Part shown: positions 61,346-64,000 of the stretch, one piece after another
Position numbering within the stretch: the stretch's first letter is position 1
Layout: each line of letters begins with the position of its first letter
Assembly: GCA_903813345.2 (NCBI GenBank)
Contig: CAIIXF020000010.1
Span: forward strand, 15,063,181 to 15,127,180
DNA length: 64,000 bases
Source of the DNA: Owenia fusiformis
Lineage: Eukaryota; Annelida; Polychaeta; Sabellida; Oweniidae
Reading direction: 5' to 3'
Notes under the pieces: model-generated
Told to the model about the DNA's origin: nothing
Databases searched by the model: none
What the model saw: the letters and a program-made list of their open reading frames with translations, nothing else
Made by a program: the position numbers and the translations under genes

Positions 61346-64000
61346 GTAAGTACTATTATTATTAGAATATTTACTGTCTCTATAATATGAAGTTAAATTT
61401 TTTTTATACTTTCTTATATTAAACTAATTCATTGTTAACTGGCTGATGTTTCAGATGATTGATGAATGAATCATGAATGTATCATGAATTAAAAGTACAA
61501 TATATTTGGCAAACAAGTTTATAAGCTTTATCTTGCTTAAAGGCCCCATGTAAAGTTTAAACCACTTTGGCTTATATTGTAGTCTTACCCAATGTTATCA
61601 AAGTGTGATATGTGAAACTTTTTTTTTAAATTTCAAAAAGTGGTTTTTGATAGACTTGTTGTTCAAAAATTTGTTAATTTATTTAAAACCAACTTTTAGA
61701 GGTCACTCATATCTTCTAATTAGCCACAATTCATACCAATGCATAGCATTCATCCTTCCATGTTTTTTGCCGAAAAAATTAAGAAAATCGGTTGATAAAC
61801 AAGCGAGAAATGAACTTATCAGTGCATGAAAATGGTTCTGAGAAAAATGCATTTCAAAATTTTAGTTCTCATAGAAACCAATGGTACAATGATATCTAAA
61901 ACATAATTCATTCTTCTTTTTAATCTGGTGAGACAATCAACATTGGTTTTTTATGAAAGTCTAGCATATTTAGAAAAGATTGACATCGAAAAAAAAAATT
62001 CAATTTTTTTCAAAAAGTTTTTGTTACCTTAGTGACATCACTAATGTTTCAAAATATTTTTGATAAGCTAAAACATTGAAGTGGCCCATTAAATATGACA
62101 TTTTATTATTGAAATAGTGTGTCTTTTGTTCAATCTTTGCATTGGTGTTAAAAAGATAATCTTTTTTGAAATGCATTAAGAAATATTTGATGATTAAGAA
62201 ATTTCAACTGAAAAATGGCGGGAAATTTGAACATTTGAGAAATGAAATGCTCACAACTTTTTTTTCAAAAATTTTTTTTGTTCAAAAATCTCTTAAATCA
62301 CTTTTTAAGTCCTGACAAATCGTCGCATGAGAATAACTTTGTACTATCCCACATTTTTACGGAACTGAGAAATCAAGGTTTGAAAGTTTAGAGGTCTGTA
62401 TCTTACTTAGTATTGCTATGTGAAACTTGATTTTTTGTATGTTACCTGGTCTCACCCTAGAGATATCTCATATGAAATATCATACCTTGAAACAATTTAC
62501 AAGATCCTTTTTTAAAACTATGGAAATGGAGTTGATACAATTTCCCACCGGAATAACAGCTTATTTCTAATTTCAAATTGTCATTTCTGATATCAACTGT
62601 TTCAACCAATCAACTCTCTAAGAATTGGTCATGTGACTTGCAAAACTTGGAGTTATAACAATCTTATATTAAAACAAAGTATGCCAATATGCATGTTATT
62701 GTATCTAGAATGAAAATAATGTTTTGCTTTGTAAAAAAGTCTTCAAAAACCAAAGAATATTATTTAATAAAATAAAGAAAATTCAATTTATAAAACTTTA
62801 AAATCAATTTCTCAAATAAGTACAATTATTTCTTAATTTTGGAATCTCAGGACACTCTTCAAAAAGAATTTATTGCCTTTGAAACTAAGGCAGAAGTACA
62901 ATGCATTGAAACCAATGATGCCAATACGGTCCCCCACATATTTCCCTCGGTATAAACCCTGTAGCCTAAACCTCCCAGCACATTACAATGTAGCCCCTAA
63001 GGGCCGGTCCGCTGGTCATTATCAGGTTATTTTTGATACAGACCAGTTGATTTTTTCACTGGGTATAGGAAAATAACATTGCAACTGGTCCGTAATTCCA
63101 TTTTGACCAGAAGGTTTCAGATCCTTAGGGCCTAAGACATAACCAATTTTTATGACATGCACATGGAAGAAATTTGAAAATAGAAAAATAAATTCTAATT
63201 CATTTTAGATTAATGAAAGTGATGAAACCTCGATTTAGGTAATCACATTTTGTTCATTGGGATGCAGCTATCATTATCCATTCATTTTCTGTTGTTTGCT
63301 ACTCTGTGGAGTACAATTGGGAATTGAAGCAATTGTAGAAGTGGAGACTAAGAGTGGCTCTTTGTAAAGAAATTGAACCAATTTGTTACTTTTCCAAAAT
63401 AAAATGTAGATGATCTAAAAACAATGATCCCAAAAATGCAAAAGAAAGGACAAATCTGAAAAACATACTAGTAATAAAATAACTAAAAAGATCCCAGATG
63501 TTCAGTGAAAAGTAAATCATAAATGAAGAGAAAATTAAATAAATGTTTTAAGGGACTATACTAACATAAAGATAACTCCTTATTGATATAGTGTATGGTC
63601 AGTAAAAGTTAAAGCTAGTTTGAATAGATTTAGCTTTTTTCCACAAACTTTAAAACATAATTTTGAAAGAGATTTCAATACTAATCTAGTATACAGACAG
63701 TGATTGCCTTTGAGCAATGTAGTGCAAAATATGACAGTTACTATTTGTTTTGATTACTATATCTAGTAATATATAACCTATTATTATGTACTCTATTTGA
63801 AGAAACAAATAAGTAGTCTTTCATTTTCAACATTTAATGATGACAGCTTCGTATATGCATTTCTATTGCATTTGGCCATTCAAACTCCTATAAGACCTGG
63901 TAGCAGGGAAGATAAAGGGTACCTTTGACTGCTCACATGATCTAATTAACTGGTCATTTGTACTTTTCATCTTCCCTGGTAGCGAGGATTTAGGTTTTCG
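61346..64000. other. Presumed intron 1 of gene H, no further exon seen
   Basis: AT-rich sequence with no six-cysteine exon. The open frame at about 62873-63076 contains only one cysteine and does not join exon 1 through a plausible acceptor. Near the right edge, GGGAAGAT and ATCTTCCC at about 63914 and 63970 form a loose inverted pair flanked by direct CCTGGTAGC copies. Confidence 0.45.

Noticed and set aside
62873-63076. Open frame with PCSLNLP as a possible exon 2 of gene H
   Set aside because: Only one cysteine, no C-x-Y-Y-x-C, and the frame does not follow from the nearby acceptor at about 62850, which runs into a stop within ten codons.

Overview
The window is AT-rich animal DNA with large introns, GT-AG splice sites, many unrelated tandem-repeat arrays and short DNA-transposon relics. 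No bacterial-style gene organisation is present. The gene content and the CBM14 + vWA domain pairing suggest a lophotrochozoan, most likely a bivalve mollusc. That assignment is inference; nothing in the sequence names the species.

Left part (1-21.7 kb). The one recognisable gene is TMEM147 on the minus strand. TMEM147 is a subunit of the ER translocon-associated BOS complex. Four coding exons lie at 15367-15232, 13329-13193, 9085-8879 and 4208-4070; the first coding exon, holding the initiator Met, was not found. Introns and flanks hold a 23-bp array (6.85-7.46 kb), a 64-bp array (16.68-17.07 kb), a 30-bp array (19.06-20.26 kb), two relics of one mariner-like transposon, a hAT-type MITE with a perfect 8-bp target duplication nested in one of those relics, a TA-flanked MITE and a tRNA-like SINE head.

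Right part (21.7-64 kb). A head-to-tail plus-strand cluster holds seven complete genes and the first exon of an eighth (called A to H here). Each complete copy has the same four-exon plan: signal peptide; a six-cysteine exon resembling a CBM14/peritrophin-A chitin-binding domain; one exon of about 204-207 codons carrying a whole von Willebrand factor A domain with an intact MIDAS (DMSCS...T...DG); and a last coding exon of exactly 20 nt (17 nt in gene E) giving a 5-6 residue tail that differs between copies. All introns are phase 1. The predicted proteins are 318-330 aa and secreted. Copies D and E arose by a recent tandem duplication whose breakpoints are visible. The start of the vWA exon of E looks like F, and the rest like D, which suggests gene conversion.

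Working together: the paralogues probably make a set of small secreted matrix or recognition proteins that could bind chitin through the cysteine-rich module and protein ligands or cations through the vWA module. Related pairings occur in molluscan shell-matrix proteins, although the domain order here (CBM14 first) and the small size differ. The actual tissue and function cannot be read from the DNA. Introns of the cluster have repeatedly been enlarged by different minisatellites and by fold-back elements. One of these brings a promoter-like block (GC box, two CCAAT boxes, a perfect CRE and a TATA box) into intron 1 of gene C.
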